Below are positions 17,878-27,833 of a DNA stretch of 64,000 bases, piece after piece (within the stretch, counting starts at the first letter, position 1; each line of letters begins with the position of its first letter). The stretch is taken from positions 62,001-126,000 of the forward strand of contig CAZHAX010000002.1 of the NCBI GenBank assembly GCA_964530325.1, in the 5' to 3' direction. The notes below the pieces were generated by a model that did not search any database, was not told where the DNA came from, and saw nothing but the letters and a program-made list of their open reading frames with translations. The translations under genes were made by a program, and so were the position numbers. Source of the DNA: CAZHAX01 sp964530325. GTDB taxonomy: Bacteria; Chloroflexota; Anaerolineae; B4-G1.

Positions 17878-18372
17878 ATGCTTGTCCCTACCGCGGTGAT
17901 GGCGGTGCTGGCCCTGGCTCTCTTGATTGCGACCCACGTACGCGGGGAAGGGCGGGCTGGCGCGGGGGTGGAGCAGGCGATCAAGATCACTGTGGAGACC
18001 CTCCCCCTCCTGCTGCTCTCTTTTCTGGTGGCGGGTCTGGCTCAGGCCCTGCTCCCCAAGGAGCAGCTCTCCCAGTGGGTCGGTGCCGAGTCCGGCATGA
18101 GGGGGATCCTGATCGGCGCGCTGGCAGGCGCGTCGACGCCGGGGGGGCCCTACGTCGCCTTCCCTGTGGCCGCCGTCCTGCTGCGCGCCGGTGCCAGCGT
18201 GGCCACCGTCGTAGCCTTCGTGGCCGCCTGGGCCGTGTGGGCCTTCGGCCGCCTACCTCTGGAGGTGGGCATAATGGGCTGGAGATTCACGCTCATCCGC
18301 CTGGCAAGCACCGTCGTGTTCCCGATTGTGGCCGGTCTGATTGCGCAGGCGCTTTCTTCCTTGTTTGGCTGA
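17878..18372 (+). CDS. Predicted permease, small (ArsP/DUF318-like half)
   Basis: About 164 residues with four to five transmembrane segments. The LLLLSFLVAGLAQALLP and ALAGASTPGGPYVAFPVAAVLLRAGAS stretches resemble the permease family that includes ArsP/YraQ, at about half the usual length. AGGAGGGG at 17861-17870 points to the ATG at 17878. An in-frame ATG at 17824 would add 18 polar residues and has only a weak site. It lies between two genes with the same TPR-like module. The substrate is unknown. Confidence 0.65.
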   Translation: MLVPTAVMAVLALALLIATHVRGEGRAGAGVEQAIKITVETLPLLLLSFLVAGLAQALLPKEQLSQWVGAESGMRGILIGALAGASTPGGPYVAFPVAAVLLRAGASVATVVAFVAAWAVWAFGRLPLEVGIMGWRFTLIRLASTVVFPIVAGLIAQALSSLFG

Positions 18373-18394
18373 ACCGTGCCTCAGGAGGCCGAGA

Positions 18395-19324
18395 ATGGCC
18401 GATCCACTCGAGCGAGGCATTGCTGCCCTTCGTGCAGGGGACAAGTCCAAGGCGCGCCATCTGCTGAGCCGGGCGGTCCAGCAGGCCCCCAGGAGCGAGA
18501 AGGCGTGGCTGTGGCTGTCCGGGGCGATGGATACCGACGAAGAGCGGCTGAATTGCCTGAAGAGAGTACTCTCTATCAACCCGGCCAACGAGGCGGCACA
18601 GCGCGGGGTTGCTGAGTTGCAGAAGCACATGGCGACTGGTAAGGAGAGCGGCTGGCCGGTGCCGGCGACTCAGGGGCAGGCCGCGCCGGGCGGCGCAGTG
18701 ATGCAGGCACGAAGAGGAGCTAGACGGCAACTGCAGGTGAAAGGAGATGAAGAGATGGCGAACTGCAGCTCGTGTGGAGCGGAAATCCCTGCCGGTAGGG
18801 AGGTCGTGCTCCAGCCCAAGAAGAAGGGGGAGGCGCCGCAGGTGATCTGCCCCAAGTGCGCCGACGAGCAGGAGAGGGCGTATGCTGAGGAGACGACGAG
18901 CCCGAAGCTGATTGGCGGCCTGCTGGCAGGACTGGCGGCTGCAGTTGCCGCCTCGGCGGCCTGGTTTGGGGTCGTCGCCCTGACGAAGTGCCAGATAGGG
19001 TACGTCGCCGTCGGCGTGGGGATTGCCGTTGGTTTGGCAGTCGTTGCTGGCGCGGGCGGCAAGCGCGGCCTTCCGCTCCAGATCATGAGTGTCGTCATCA
19101 CGCTGATCGCCATGGCCTTCAGTGAATACCTGATCGTTCGCTACTTCTTGATAGTCGAATTGGGATTCGAGGGAATGGGGTTCCCGCTGATCCAACCGGT
19201 AGGCGTGATGCTCGAGTACATCGGCGCAGGTATCGAATCCGATCCGGTCACGCTGCTTTTCTGGGGCATCGCCCTGCTGGCGGCATTCACCGCTCCGGCC
19301 AAGCGGAAGCTGCGCCGTCTCTGA
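18395..19324 (+). CDS. TPR-like module fused to zinc-ribbon and four-helix membrane protein
   Basis: Residues ~1-75 repeat the module of the gene at 17080 (LERGIAALRAGDKSKARHLLSRAV..KAWLWLSGAMDTDEERLNCLKRVLSINP). Next comes a low-complexity linker, then a zinc ribbon (NCSSCGAE..ICPKCADE; two CxxC pairs) and about four transmembrane segments. A textbook ribosome-binding site (AAGGAG at 18741-18746) lies inside the frame, 8 bases before an ATG at 18755 that exactly begins the zinc-ribbon part. Either two formerly separate genes are fused, or a second 189-residue product is made. The function is unknown. Confidence 0.65.
   Translation: MADPLERGIAALRAGDKSKARHLLSRAVQQAPRSEKAWLWLSGAMDTDEERLNCLKRVLSINPANEAAQRGVAELQKHMATGKESGWPVPATQGQAAPGGAVMQARRGARRQLQVKGDEEMANCSSCGAEIPAGREVVLQPKKKGEAPQVICPKCADEQERAYAEETTSPKLIGGLLAGLAAAVAASAAWFGVVALTKCQIGYVAVGVGIAVGLAVVAGAGGKRGLPLQIMSVVITLIAMAFSEYLIVRYFLIVELGFEGMGFPLIQPVGVMLEYIGAGIESDPVTLLFWGIALLAAFTAPAKRKLRRL
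18741..18757 (+). promoter_or_regulatory. Internal ribosome-binding site and start within the zinc-ribbon gene
   Basis: AAGGAG at 18741-18746, 8 bases, then ATG at 18755, in frame with the surrounding gene and at the exact boundary between the TPR-like and zinc-ribbon parts. Confidence 0.5.
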
Positions 19325-19343
19325 GATTGGCGGTAGCTATCCT

Positions 19344-19808
19344 ATGCTCAAGCAACCCAACTCCCGCATGTGCTTCATCTGCGGCCTCGAGAACGAGGCA
19401 GGCCTGAAGCTCACCTTCTTCGAGGATCGCGAGGCACAGAAGGTCAGAGCCGATCTCAGCATTCCGGACACATACCAGGGCTACCCAGGCGTCGTTCATG
19501 GAGGGATCGTGACCGCAGTGCTGGATGAGGTCACGGTCCGGGCGGCGATGATCGAGAGCGGACACCAGCGCATGATGGCCACCGCGAAGATGTCCATCCG
19601 CTTTCGTCGGCCGACTCCTACCGAGGAGCCTCTGGTGGCCCTGGGCTGGGTAGAGCGCAGCAGCCAGGCGGGCACCATCGCCGGAGGGGAGATCCGGCGA
19701 GTGGACGGCACGGTGACGGCGGAGTGCGAGGCTCTGCATATCGCCGTCTCTGAGGAAATACTGGCCGGCTGGGAAGTGGAGAGGGAGTTCTGGAAGGTCT
19801 ACGACTAG
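19344..19808 (+). CDS. PaaI-family hotdog-fold thioesterase
   Basis: The 154-residue protein shows the hotdog thioesterase signature PGVVHGGIVTAVLDEV, with the PaaI/YBGC-type HGG and the acidic residue on the central helix, followed by ATAKMSIRFRRPTP. Its N-terminus has CFICGLENEAGLKL, a short CxxC element common to a subgroup of PaaI-like proteins. These enzymes hydrolyse acyl-CoA thioesters. It begins 19 bases after the zinc-ribbon gene and is convergent with the DUF362 gene. The substrate is unknown. Confidence 0.85.
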   Translation: MLKQPNSRMCFICGLENEAGLKLTFFEDREAQKVRADLSIPDTYQGYPGVVHGGIVTAVLDEVTVRAAMIESGHQRMMATAKMSIRFRRPTPTEEPLVALGWVERSSQAGTIAGGEIRRVDGTVTAECEALHIAVSEEILAGWEVEREFWKVYD

Positions 19809-19888
19809 AACGGCACCGCGTGGCTGGTACAGCTAGACGGTGCGGAGCTATCCGGACCCTCTTGTTCTTTGTCTTGTCGGGCGGCGGG

Positions 19889-21088
19889 CTAGACGAGCGT
19901 GATCTCGCGCAGGTCGATCAAGCCGCTGTCTGCAGTGCCTAGCCCGAGGGCCTGGGCGCTGGCAAGCTGGCGGCTCCGCTGGTAGATGAAGTCGACGCCG
20001 TGGCCGGCGGCCTGGCGATGACGGACCAGGATGTCGCGCCCTACCACGTCGAGAGCCACCGGATCGAATGAGAGCAACAGCGCATTCTCGCGCGCCGGCT
20101 GGTACCAGTCGAAGGGGCTGACATTCAGCGCCGCCGCCACGATCAGGCGCGTCTTCTGCCGCACGTTGGGCAAGTTGTTGAGCTCAGCGATTGCCGGGTC
20201 GCAATCGTTGCCGTGGAGTGCGCCGGGCCGGTCGACCGAGCCGTAGTGGTTCTTCATGGATACGCTGATGCCGGCCGTATCGTGCTGCTTGGGCGTGGGG
20301 ATGTTGATCAGGGCATTGCAGGAATCGAGCTCCCGGAAGAAGCTGACCGTGGCCTGCGAAAGGGCTGCCTGCGATCCCACGCCGTATGCACCGTGGCACT
20401 GGACGCCGGGCCCGCCGCTGCTTAAGGCGTAGCCGGCCGAAGAGAGCTCGCCGTCGGTGCGGTCGAAGATGAGAATGTTCTCGGCCGGCACCCCCGAGTC
20501 CTGCAGCCGCTGGGCTACTGCGTAGGTGACGGCTGGCTGGGTCGGCCCCAGGTGGGCGATGCAGTTGACCTTGAGCAGGATCTGCTCGCCTGGGTCGAAC
20601 AGCGTGCGCCACACCGTCATTATATCCGATACGCCGGTCAGGGCGGAGATACCGGAATCGAGCATCTGCAGCACGATCGCCGGATCCGGTATGCCGTTCG
20701 CCCATACCCCGCTGTGATGCACCGCCACTACGCGGCTGGACGCCGCCGCCGGCCAGTGGGCCATCAGCGCCTCCCGGCCGGGCGCCGGGGGCGGGGCCGT
20801 GGTAGCAGCAGGCGTGGGCTCCGAGGTCGCCGTCGATGCGGCTGTGGGCACGGGCTCGTCTGTAGTGGTGGGCACCGTCGTCGCTGCTGCGGGCTCGCCC
20901 GTCGGAGTGGAGGTGGGCGCTGGCGGGGCCGGCGTGTCCTCAGCCGAAGGCGACACCGGGTGGCACCCGGTGAGCCAGGCAAGAGCCGTCCCCGCGGCCG
21001 CCCTGATCAGCGTTCTACGCGAGATCGGCCCACCCGCACCGGGCTCTTCCGCAAACAGCTCGCCGGGCTCTCTCTTCTCTTGCACCAT
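19889..21088 (-). CDS. Tat-exported DUF362-domain lipoprotein
   Basis: The 399-residue precursor has a twin-arginine signal (ISRRTLIRAAAGTALAW) ending in a possible lipobox before Cys42 (LTGC). A Pro/Thr/Ala-rich stalk runs to about residue 105, followed by a DUF362 domain: RVVAVHHSGVW, QILLKVNCI, INIPTPKQHDTAGISVSMKNHYG and LLLSFDPVALDVVGRDI. DUF362 proteins are often found with Fe-S clusters or as exported proteins of unknown role; no Cys cluster is visible here. The Tat signal implies folding, possibly with a cofactor, before export. Its promoter is at 21126-21153. Confidence 0.8.
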   Translation of the reverse strand: MVQEKREPGELFAEEPGAGGPISRRTLIRAAAGTALAWLTGCHPVSPSAEDTPAPPAPTSTPTGEPAAATTVPTTTDEPVPTAASTATSEPTPAATTAPPPAPGREALMAHWPAAASSRVVAVHHSGVWANGIPDPAIVLQMLDSGISALTGVSDIMTVWRTLFDPGEQILLKVNCIAHLGPTQPAVTYAVAQRLQDSGVPAENILIFDRTDGELSSAGYALSSGGPGVQCHGAYGVGSQAALSQATVSFFRELDSCNALINIPTPKQHDTAGISVSMKNHYGSVDRPGALHGNDCDPAIAELNNLPNVRQKTRLIVAAALNVSPFDWYQPARENALLLSFDPVALDVVGRDILVRHRQAAGHGVDFIYQRSRQLASAQALGLGTADSGLIDLREITLV

Positions 21089-21125
21089 TCCTCTGCGCTG
21101 CCTCCGTTGGACTCACGATGGAGTA

Positions 21126-21153
21126 ATTCTAACACGCGGGAAGAACGGTGCAA
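21126..21153 (-). promoter_or_regulatory. Sigma-70 promoter for the DUF362 gene
   Basis: On the minus strand: TTGCAC (21148-21153), 16 bases, TGT-TAGAAT (-10 at 21126-21131). The leader would be about 31 bases. Confidence 0.62.
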
Positions 21154-21238
21154 CAAACGGGCGGGGGATGCACGGAGGAGCGTGATCGGCGGCCAGGCGG
21201 CCTCGAGGAGGCCCGCTCTCCGTGCGGCGGCTGGGCCT

Positions 21239-22240
21239 CTAGAGATCAGGGTGGCTGCGGCGGAGAATCTCGTACTGCTCCAGAGCTCGCACGGCTCCCA
21301 GTGCCGTGCAGGCGATAGGCGCGTCAGCGACGTAGACCGGAACCCCGGTTTCCTGAGAGATCAGCTCATCTATGCGGCGCAGCAGCGAGCCGCCGCCGAC
21401 GAGGACCATGCCGCGGTCGATGATATCGGAGGCCAGCTCTGGAGGCGTCTTCTCCAGAACCGACTTGACCACGTTGATCACCGCAGCGAGAGGCTCGGCC
21501 AACGCTTCGACGACGTCATCGGAAGTGACCGTGACGGTGCGGGGTAGCCCCTCGACCTGGTCGCGCCCCTGCACCTCCATGCTCAGGCTCTCGTCGAGCC
21601 GGAGCGCAGCGCCGATGCCGATCTTGACTGCCTCGGCCGTCGGCCCACCGACCAGCAGATTGAACCTGCGGCGCAGGTAGGCGATTATGGCGTCGTCCAT
21701 GCGCAGCCCGCCCACTCGCACCGAGCCTGCGGCCACGATGCCGTTCATCGTGATCACGGCGGCCTCGGTCGTTCCGCCGCCCACGTCCACCACCATGTTG
21801 CCTGAGGGAGTGCCGATGGGCATTTCCGCTCCCAGCGCGCCGGCCAGAGGCTCGGGGATCAGGTGGGCGCGCCCGGCACCGGCCTCGAGCGCTGCCTCGC
21901 GAACGGCGCGCTTCTCGACACTGGTCACACCCAGGGGCACGCTGACCATCACGCGCGGCTTGAAGATGTTGAACCGCCCGCAAGCCCGGCGCATGAAGTA
22001 CTGGAGCATGCGCAGGGTCACCTTGTAGTCGGCGATGACCCCGTCCCGCATCGGGCGCCGCACGTCGATCGCCTCCGGCGTCCGTTCCAGGAGCCCTCTT
22101 GCCTCCTCGCCCACCGCGACTATCTTGTGCTCCTGGGTGGAGATGGCTACGATGGACGGTTCCTGGAGAACGATGCCCTTGCCGCGGACGTTCACCAGCA
22201 CGTTGACCGTGCCCAGGTCGATTCCCAGCTGTTTTGCCAA
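21239..22240 (-). CDS. mreB: Rod shape-determining protein MreB
   Basis: This 333-residue actin-like ATPase polymerises under the membrane and positions the cell-wall elongation machinery. Visible features are the phosphate-1 loop GIDLGTVNVLV, PMRDGVIADY, MVVDVGGGTTEAAVI (phosphate 2) and GMVLVGGGSLLRRID (adenosine motif). It is the last gene after atpA-G-D-C, 17 bases after atpC, so it is probably co-transcribed with F1. The usual partners mreC and mreD do not follow. Length and motifs are normal for the family. Confidence 0.95.
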   Translation of the reverse strand: MAKQLGIDLGTVNVLVNVRGKGIVLQEPSIVAISTQEHKIVAVGEEARGLLERTPEAIDVRRPMRDGVIADYKVTLRMLQYFMRRACGRFNIFKPRVMVSVPLGVTSVEKRAVREAALEAGAGRAHLIPEPLAGALGAEMPIGTPSGNMVVDVGGGTTEAAVITMNGIVAAGSVRVGGLRMDDAIIAYLRRRFNLLVGGPTAEAVKIGIGAALRLDESLSMEVQGRDQVEGLPRTVTVTSDDVVEALAEPLAAVINVVKSVLEKTPPELASDIIDRGMVLVGGGSLLRRIDELISQETGVPVYVADAPIACTALGAVRALEQYEILRRSHPDL

Positions 22241-22257
22241 GGTCTCCTCGGTTTCCC

Positions 22258-22704
22258 CTACTGATCGATGCCAGGCCCCGCCGGACTGGTCGGTTCTGCC
22301 CTTCTACGGCGCCGCCTGCCTGCCCTCAACCTGACCTGAGAGCGCCGCAGCGCCACCTCGCTTAGACGCTGTTGGTCTGGAGGGGCCTTCCGCAGTGTCT
22401 GCAGAGCCCGCTGGCGCGCCTCCTCAGCTCGCTGCAGATCGATCTCCTCCGCCCTCTCCGCAGTATCCGCCAGCACGATCACCCGGTCGGGCAGCACCTG
22501 CATGAAGCCGCCGTGTATGGCGAAGAAGTACTCCTCTGCCCCTACACGCGCGCACAGAAGGCCTTCGCCCAGCTGGGCAATCAGCGGGGAGTGACTAGGT
22601 AGTATGCCCAGCTGGCCATCAAACCCCGGCGCCAGCACCATGTCGACGTCGCCGTGGTAGAGCTCTCGCTCTGGTGAGGCTATCATCAGCCTGAGCTTGG
22701 CCAT
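22258..22704 (-). CDS. atpC: ATP synthase epsilon subunit
   Basis: The 148-residue subunit of the F1 central stalk begins LRLMIASPERELYHGDVDMVLAPGFDGQLGILPSHSPLIAQL, the conserved beta-sandwich of epsilon; two short helices follow (AEEIDLQRAEEARQRAL). The C-terminus is unusually basic, with RAGRRRRRR near residue 128, which is not a standard part of epsilon. The gene follows atpD after 9 bases and precedes mreB. Epsilon couples rotation to catalysis and can inhibit ATP hydrolysis. Confidence 0.93.
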   Translation of the reverse strand: MAKLRLMIASPERELYHGDVDMVLAPGFDGQLGILPSHSPLIAQLGEGLLCARVGAEEYFFAIHGGFMQVLPDRVIVLADTAERAEEIDLQRAEEARQRALQTLRKAPPDQQRLSEVALRRSQVRLRAGRRRRRRAEPTSPAGPGIDQ

Positions 22705-22713
22705 TTGCTTCTC

Positions 22714-24114
22714 CTAGGCCAGATTGTGCTGGCGCGCCCTCTCGGTTACCTCGTCGATGGTTCCAGCCATGTAGAAGGCGCTCTCTGGCAGGTCGTCGTG
22801 CTTCCCCGCCAGTATCTCCGTGAAGCCGCGCACCGTCTCTTCAATGGGCACGTAGCGGCCCTCGCGGCCGGTGTAGCGCTCGGCCACGAACATCGGCTGG
22901 GAGAAGAACCTCTCCACGCGGCGCGCCCGGTGTACCGTCTGCTTGTCTTCCTCGGACAGCTCCTCGATCCCCAGGATGGCGATGATGTCCTGCAGGTCGT
23001 TGTAGCGCTGCAGGACGCGCTGAACCTCACGGGCTGTGTTGTAGTGCGCGTCGCCAACCACGCGGGGGTCGAGTATGCGTGATGTCGAGGCTAGCGGATC
23101 GACCGCCGGGTAGATGCCTTTCTCGACAATGGCCCGGTCGAGTGCGATCGTCGCGTCCAGGTGGGCGAAGGTGGCCACGGGGCCTGGGTCGGAGTAATCG
23201 TCCGCGGGCACGTAGACCGCCTGCATCGAAGTGATAGAGCCTCGCTTGGTGCTGGTGATCCTCTCCTGCAGTTCGCCCATGTCGGTGCCCAGGGTAGGCT
23301 GGTAGCCGACGGCGCTCGGCATGCGGCCGAGGAGGGCGGAGACCTCCATGCCCGCCATGACGAAACGGTAGATGTTGTCAATGAAGAGCAGCACGTCCAT
23401 TCCCTGGTCCCGGAAGTACTCGGCGAAGGTGACGCCGGTCAGCCCAACACGGAAGCGGACACCGGGCGGCTCGTTCATCTGGCCGAAGACCATGACCGCT
23501 TTGTCGATTACCCCCATCTCCGTGAGGGCGTTGTAGAACTCAGTCCCCTCACGGCTCCGCTCACCCACGCCGACGAAGACGGAGACGCCCTCGTGGTACT
23601 TGGCCATGGTGTACATCAACTCGGTGACGATGATCGTCTTCCCCACGCCGGCTCCGCCGAAAACACCTGTCTTGCCGCCTTGGGTGAATGGGGCGATAAG
23701 GTCGACGACCTTCAGCCCAGTCTCGTGGAACTCGCTGCTCGTGGCCTGATCCTCGAGAGGAGGGGCGGGCCTGTGGATTGGGTAGCGGTCATCCGTATCC
23801 ACCGGTCCCTTCTCGTCGATCGCCTCTCCCAGCACGTTGAAGAGCCTGCCCAGCGTCTCCTTGCCCACCGGTATGGTGATCGGCTCGCCCATGTCCAGCA
23901 CATGCATACCCCGGCGCAGGCCGTCGGTCGTGTCCATGGCCACGCAGCGCACCCAGTTATCGGGGAGTTGCTGCTCCACCTCGAGCACCAGCAGGTGGCC
24001 GTCAACGGGCACGTGCAGGGAGGTGTGCACCTCCGGGAGCTGCTCGGGTGGGAACGATACGTCTACGACCGCCCCCTTGACCTGAACTATGCGGCCACTT
24101 CCTTGCTCTGCCAC
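22714..24114 (-). CDS. atpD: ATP synthase F1 beta subunit
   Basis: This is the catalytic beta subunit. GGAGVGKT is the Walker A loop, GERSREGTEFY carries the catalytic Glu, and SALLGRMPSAVGYQPTLGTDMG is the family signature. I chose GTG at 24114 (466 residues), because an AGAGGAGGATCGC ribosome-binding stretch lies just before it and the product begins with the expected RIVQVKGAVVDVSF strand. Upstream in-frame ATG codons add ~27 unrelated residues. It sits between atpG and atpC. Confidence 0.96.
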   Translation of the reverse strand: MAEQGSGRIVQVKGAVVDVSFPPEQLPEVHTSLHVPVDGHLLVLEVEQQLPDNWVRCVAMDTTDGLRRGMHVLDMGEPITIPVGKETLGRLFNVLGEAIDEKGPVDTDDRYPIHRPAPPLEDQATSSEFHETGLKVVDLIAPFTQGGKTGVFGGAGVGKTIIVTELMYTMAKYHEGVSVFVGVGERSREGTEFYNALTEMGVIDKAVMVFGQMNEPPGVRFRVGLTGVTFAEYFRDQGMDVLLFIDNIYRFVMAGMEVSALLGRMPSAVGYQPTLGTDMGELQERITSTKRGSITSMQAVYVPADDYSDPGPVATFAHLDATIALDRAIVEKGIYPAVDPLASTSRILDPRVVGDAHYNTAREVQRVLQRYNDLQDIIAILGIEELSEEDKQTVHRARRVERFFSQPMFVAERYTGREGRYVPIEETVRGFTEILAGKHDDLPESAFYMAGTIDEVTERARQHNLA

Positions 24115-24133
24115 GCGATCCTCCTCTGAAGAT

Positions 24134-25025
24134 CTAGCTGCCTTCCGACGCCTGGGCCAGCGCTTCTGCCCCGCCTGCGATATCGAGCAGCTCACTGGTG
24201 ATCGAGTGCTGCCTGGCCTTGTTGTAGTCGAGCGTCAGTTCATCGGCGAGCGCTGCTGCGTTCTCGGTGGCGTTGCGCATCGCCACCATGCGAGCAGCGT
24301 GCTCGCTGGCCTCCGATTCGCGTATTGCCTGCCAGACCTGCAGCTCGGTGAAGCGGGGCAGAACCTCCTCCAGGATCTTGACGGCGGCCGGCTCGAAAAT
24401 GTACTCCCTGACCGGCGAAGGCGCCATCTCCACCACGTACTCCGCCATCACCTGGGTCTCAAGCTCTGTCGGGAGAAGCGGCAGGAGCCTCTGCACGACC
24501 GGGCGGTGCGTGAGCAGGTTGACGAAGTCGGTCCGGGCCAGGTAGACCTCGTCCGCCCGCCCCTCGAGGAACTCGTCCATCGCTGCACGCGCAATAGGCC
24601 TGACGTCGTTGAGCGTCGGCACAGCGGGCATTCCCTCGAACTGGGCGACTATCTGACGCCCGCTGCGCCAGAGGGACTCGTAGCCGCGCCGCCCAACCGT
24701 TATGTAGCGGACAGGCACCCCCAGCTTGTCAGCGAAGTCCAATGCTGTGCGGACGACATTGTGGTTATAGGCGCCGCAGAGGCCTCGCTCGCCGCTGATG
24801 AGCACGATGGCGACCTGCTGTACCGGCTCCCGGCGCGAGAGCAGTGGGTGCAGCTTCTCGTCGGAGGCTGCGCTCAGGTCGACGATGAACTCCCAGGCGG
24901 CGTGTGAGTAGGGCCTGGTGGCCAGCGCGGCGTCTCTTGCCCTGCGTGCCTTGGAGGCGGCGACGGCCTGCAGAGCCCGCGTCACCTGGCCCAGGTTGCC
25001 TATGGTGAGGATGCGTCGCCGGATC

Positions 25026-25042
<17 letters not shown>
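24134..25042 (-). CDS. atpG: ATP synthase gamma subunit
   Basis: The 302-residue rotor subunit begins ATPREIRRRILTIGNLGQVTRALQAVAASK, aligning with the N-terminal helix of gamma, and ends with the matching C-terminal helix ENAAALADELTLDYNKARQHSITSEL. GERGLCGAYNHNV is also typical. The start overlaps the end of atpA by 17 bases, implying translational coupling. The N-terminal helix is more divergent than in well-studied bacteria (ITKAMKMV is replaced by VTRALQAV). Confidence 0.93.
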
Positions 25043-26591
<1,549 letters not shown>

Positions 26592-26657
26592 GTCGAACTC
26601 CTGGAGGTTGTCAGCCGGTCACGCTGCGGCCGGCTGCTAGAGGCAAGAGCGGCGAAG

Positions 26658-26686
26658 ATGATACACGATTTCGGACCATTTGTCCA
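26658..26686 (-). promoter_or_regulatory. Sigma-70 promoter for the atpAGDC-mreB operon
   Basis: On the minus strand: TGGACA (26681-26686), 17 bases, TATCAT (26658-26663). Predicted start is near 26651, giving a 60-base leader to atpA. Confidence 0.6.
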
Positions 26687-26763
26687 GCGCTACCTCGATA
26701 CGAAGGAGTGCTACGGGGTGTGCAGCCTGGGGTGGAAGGAGAGGCCTCTTGAGTGAGGGCTCG

Positions 26764-27705
26764 CTAGCTTTTGCCCAGCATGAATCGCAGCAATTCCCGC
26801 CGCCAATGCTGCTGCTCAGCCAGGTAGCCGAGCGACTGGGAAAAAGGCCTGGGCTTGAAGTTGAAGGTGCGCATCGTAGCCGTCAGGTCGGTCGCGCTGC
26901 CCGCGGCCAGCAGGTCCAGCCACCAGCGGGGAGTGGGATTGCGCGGCAACAGGAGGTTGGCCAGTCCCGCTGCCAGGCCCATCAGCGGCGCACGCACGTG
27001 CAGCAACTGGCGGCGAACACGTGCCGCGTCAAGGACGAGAGTTACGATTTGGTCGAACGTGAAGTGATCCGGCCCTCCCACCGATACGGTCTGCCCGATC
27101 AGGTCACGCCGATCGAGCGCCTCGACGATGCATCGCACCAGATCCTCCACCCAAATCGGCTGGAATCTGGAAAGGCTGGCGCTCGGCACGGGCAGGAAGA
27201 TCGGTATGGCCCGGGCTAGAAGGACGATAACGTTGGTGAAGGCGTCATCCGGGCCGTAGGCGATCGCGGTGCGCACGACCGTGGTCTCCAGGCCGCTCTC
27301 GCGCAGTGCCCACTCCGCCTCACCTCTGGCCCGGAAGAGCTTGTAGGCTGAGGCGCGATCTGAGTCCAGGCGGCTAACATAGAGAATGCGGCGTATACCT
27401 GCTTCCTGCGCCGCCTCGACCAGGTTGGCCGTATCGGCGCCGTGCTGGGCGATTCTGCGCTGCTGATCGGGATCGTCCTCCCCAAGCAGGTGTATGATCT
27501 CCGTCACGTCCTGCATGGCCGTGCGCAGGGCAGGAAGGTCGCTCAGATTGGCGGAGACTGCGGAGAAATTGACGCTCTTGGGTAGCTGCTGGACGTGACG
27601 CGAAGGCCGAATCAGACAGCGAACCTGGCGACCTTGAGCCGCCAGGCGGCTGACCAGGTTCCGTCCAACGAAGCCAGTGGCATCGGTGACGAGTATCATG
27701 CCCAT
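26764..27705 (-). CDS. NAD(P)-binding atypical short-chain dehydrogenase (NmrA/NDUFA9-like)
   Basis: The 313-residue protein has an extended-SDR Rossmann start (MILVTDATGFVGRNLVSRLAAQGRQVRCLIRP), a LYVSRLDSD..AYKLFRARGEAEWALRESGLETTVVRTAIAYGP core and a variable C-terminus, as in NmrA/complex I 39-kDa-like proteins. In the nucleotide loop the first Gly of GxxGxxG is Asp (TDATGFVG), and the catalytic YxxxK pair is not evident. It may bind NAD(P)H structurally rather than catalyse. A near-leaderless promoter lies directly upstream (27721-27749). Confidence 0.78.
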   Translation of the reverse strand: MGMILVTDATGFVGRNLVSRLAAQGRQVRCLIRPSRHVQQLPKSVNFSAVSANLSDLPALRTAMQDVTEIIHLLGEDDPDQQRRIAQHGADTANLVEAAQEAGIRRILYVSRLDSDRASAYKLFRARGEAEWALRESGLETTVVRTAIAYGPDDAFTNVIVLLARAIPIFLPVPSASLSRFQPIWVEDLVRCIVEALDRRDLIGQTVSVGGPDHFTFDQIVTLVLDAARVRRQLLHVRAPLMGLAAGLANLLLPRNPTPRWWLDLLAAGSATDLTATMRTFNFKPRPFSQSLGYLAEQQHWRRELLRFMLGKS

Positions 27706-27720
27706 TGCGCAGCCCGGCGG

Positions 27721-27749
27721 ATTATACCACCGATGGCGGAGGGGGCCAA
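27721..27749 (-). promoter_or_regulatory. Sigma-70 promoter with very short leader for the SDR gene
   Basis: On the minus strand: TTGGCC (27744-27749), 17 bases, TGG-TATAAT (-10 at 27721-27726). A start 7 bases downstream leaves a leader of only about 9 bases before the ATG at 27705. Confidence 0.7.
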
Positions 27750-27833
27750 CCGAGCGCAGCCTGCGGCCGCCTGATAGGGGTGAGGGTAGCCGTAGGGCGC
27801 ATCCTGCAGGTAGGCTGGCCGCCTGGGTCCAGG

